NCBI GenBank assembly: GCA_018714725.1
Contig: DVMZ01000102.1
Coordinates: 1 to 36,553, forward strand
Source: Candidatus Scatosoma pullistercoris
Lineage (GTDB): Bacteria; Bacillota; Clostridia; Christensenellales; Borkfalkiaceae
Reading direction: 5' to 3'
Length of the DNA: 36,553 bases
Part shown: positions 35,814 to 36,553 of the stretch, one piece after another
Numbering within the stretch: position 1 is the stretch's first letter
How the letters are laid out: each line of letters begins with the position of its first letter
The notes under the pieces: model-generated
Told to the model about the DNA's origin: nothing
The model's database searches: none
The model's input: the letters and a program-made list of their open reading frames with translations, nothing else
Program-made: the position numbers and the translations under genes

Positions 35814-36553
35814 CTATATTTCCTCCGGCCCGAAATTTTCCAGGAAGGAATGGCGGACTCCGTGCCTCTTATAGGCGACCAGCGTGTCCAGCTGTACGTT
35901 GTGTATACTCTGAAAGATATTGTCTTCCACATGCGGGTTTTCCCGTTTCAGCTCCGCAATCAGCGCTTTGACGCGCGCGCGGGCGGAGAAGGCAGACGCG
36001 CCCGCCACCGAATCGGTAAACCGGCAGGCGCAGGCGATAAATTGCAGGCCGTTGTGCTCCTTCCAGCGCAGAATATCCTCTTCGAGTACGCAATACAGCG
36101 GACGGATAAGTTCCATCCCCTCGAAATTGGTGCTTTTGATCCGCGGCAACATCCCCTGAATCTGACCGCCGTACAACATGCCCATCAGCGTGGTTTCGAT
36201 AACATCGCTCTTATGATGTCCTAAGGCGATCTTGTTGCAACCCAACTCCTTTGCTTTCGCATACAGATGTCCGCGACGCATGCGCGCGCAAAGATAACAG
36301 GGCGCCTCGGCGGCAACGGCGTCCGTAGAAGCAAAAATATCCGTCTCGAAAACGGTGACGGGAACGTGCAGCAGCGCCGCGTTCTCTTCGATCCGGCGGC
36401 GATTTTCGGCATTATATCCCGGGTCCATGACAAGAAAAACGGGCTCGAAAGGAATTTCGCTGTGCCGGTGCAATTCCTGCATGAGTTTCGCCATCAGCAT
36501 GCTGTCCTTTCCGCCCGAAATACACACGGCAATCTTATCGCCCGCTTCGATCA
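35814..36553 (-). CDS. PP-loop ATPase, TtcA-like tRNA 2-thiocytidine biosynthesis family (5' end beyond window)
   Basis: IEAGDKIAVCISGGKDSMLMAKLMQEL PP-loop; CYLCARMRRGHLYAKAKELGCNKIALGHHKSDVIETTLMGMLYGG; reading frame open through the right edge. Confidence 0.88.
   Translation of the reverse strand, partial: IEAGDKIAVCISGGKDSMLMAKLMQELHRHSEIPFEPVFLVMDPGYNAENRRRIEENAALLHVPVTVFETDIFASTDAVAAEAPCYLCARMRRGHLYAKAKELGCNKIALGHHKSDVIETTLMGMLYGGQIQGMLPRIKSTNFEGMELIRPLYCVLEEDILRWKEHNGLQFIACACRFTDSVAGASAFSARARVKALIAELKRENPHVEDNIFQSIHNVQLDTLVAYKRHGVRHSFLENFGPEEI

Overview
The window is about 36.5 kb of gene-dense, fairly GC-rich bacterial chromosome. Gene content looks Clostridia/Bacillota-like, which is inferred from protein families and not from a marker gene. 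I saw no tRNA, rRNA, CRISPR array, transposase or phage gene. Gene blocks from left to right: a TetR regulator divergent from an ABC/FtsX-type exporter; an amino-sugar block on the minus strand (stand-alone left-handed beta-helix protein, glmM, glmS, CapD-like dehydratase, NahK-like kinase); a minus-strand acn-idh-proB-proA-proC block; a MarR-controlled heterodimeric ABC exporter; a LysR regulator divergent from a c-di-AMP receptor (DarA/PstA-like) plus a split chromate transporter; SDR, SIMPL-domain and ribokinase genes; GH27 glycosidase, a small Cys-rich protein and a sugar O-acetyltransferase; a second NahK-like kinase with a sugar-1-P nucleotidyltransferase, divergent from an AraC regulator; and YlmH-like S4 and TtcA-like genes at the right edge. 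The points most worth following up are: (1) a possible GalNAc release and salvage module, in which the GH27 enzyme carries the Ser/Ala pair typical of alpha-N-acetylgalactosaminidases and lies near a NahK-like 1-kinase and a nucleotidyltransferase; (2) an approximately 260-nt leader upstream of the stand-alone beta-helix gene with a consensus promoter, abutting palindromes, an internal intrinsic terminator and a duplicated 10-mer that could form an alternative pairing; (3) a c-di-AMP receptor in a tight operon with chromate-transporter halves, driven from interlocked divergent promoters; and (4) two small proteins, one of 29 aa that is absent from the supplied ORF track. All calls are by eye from the sequence and recalled family knowledge; no searches were run.
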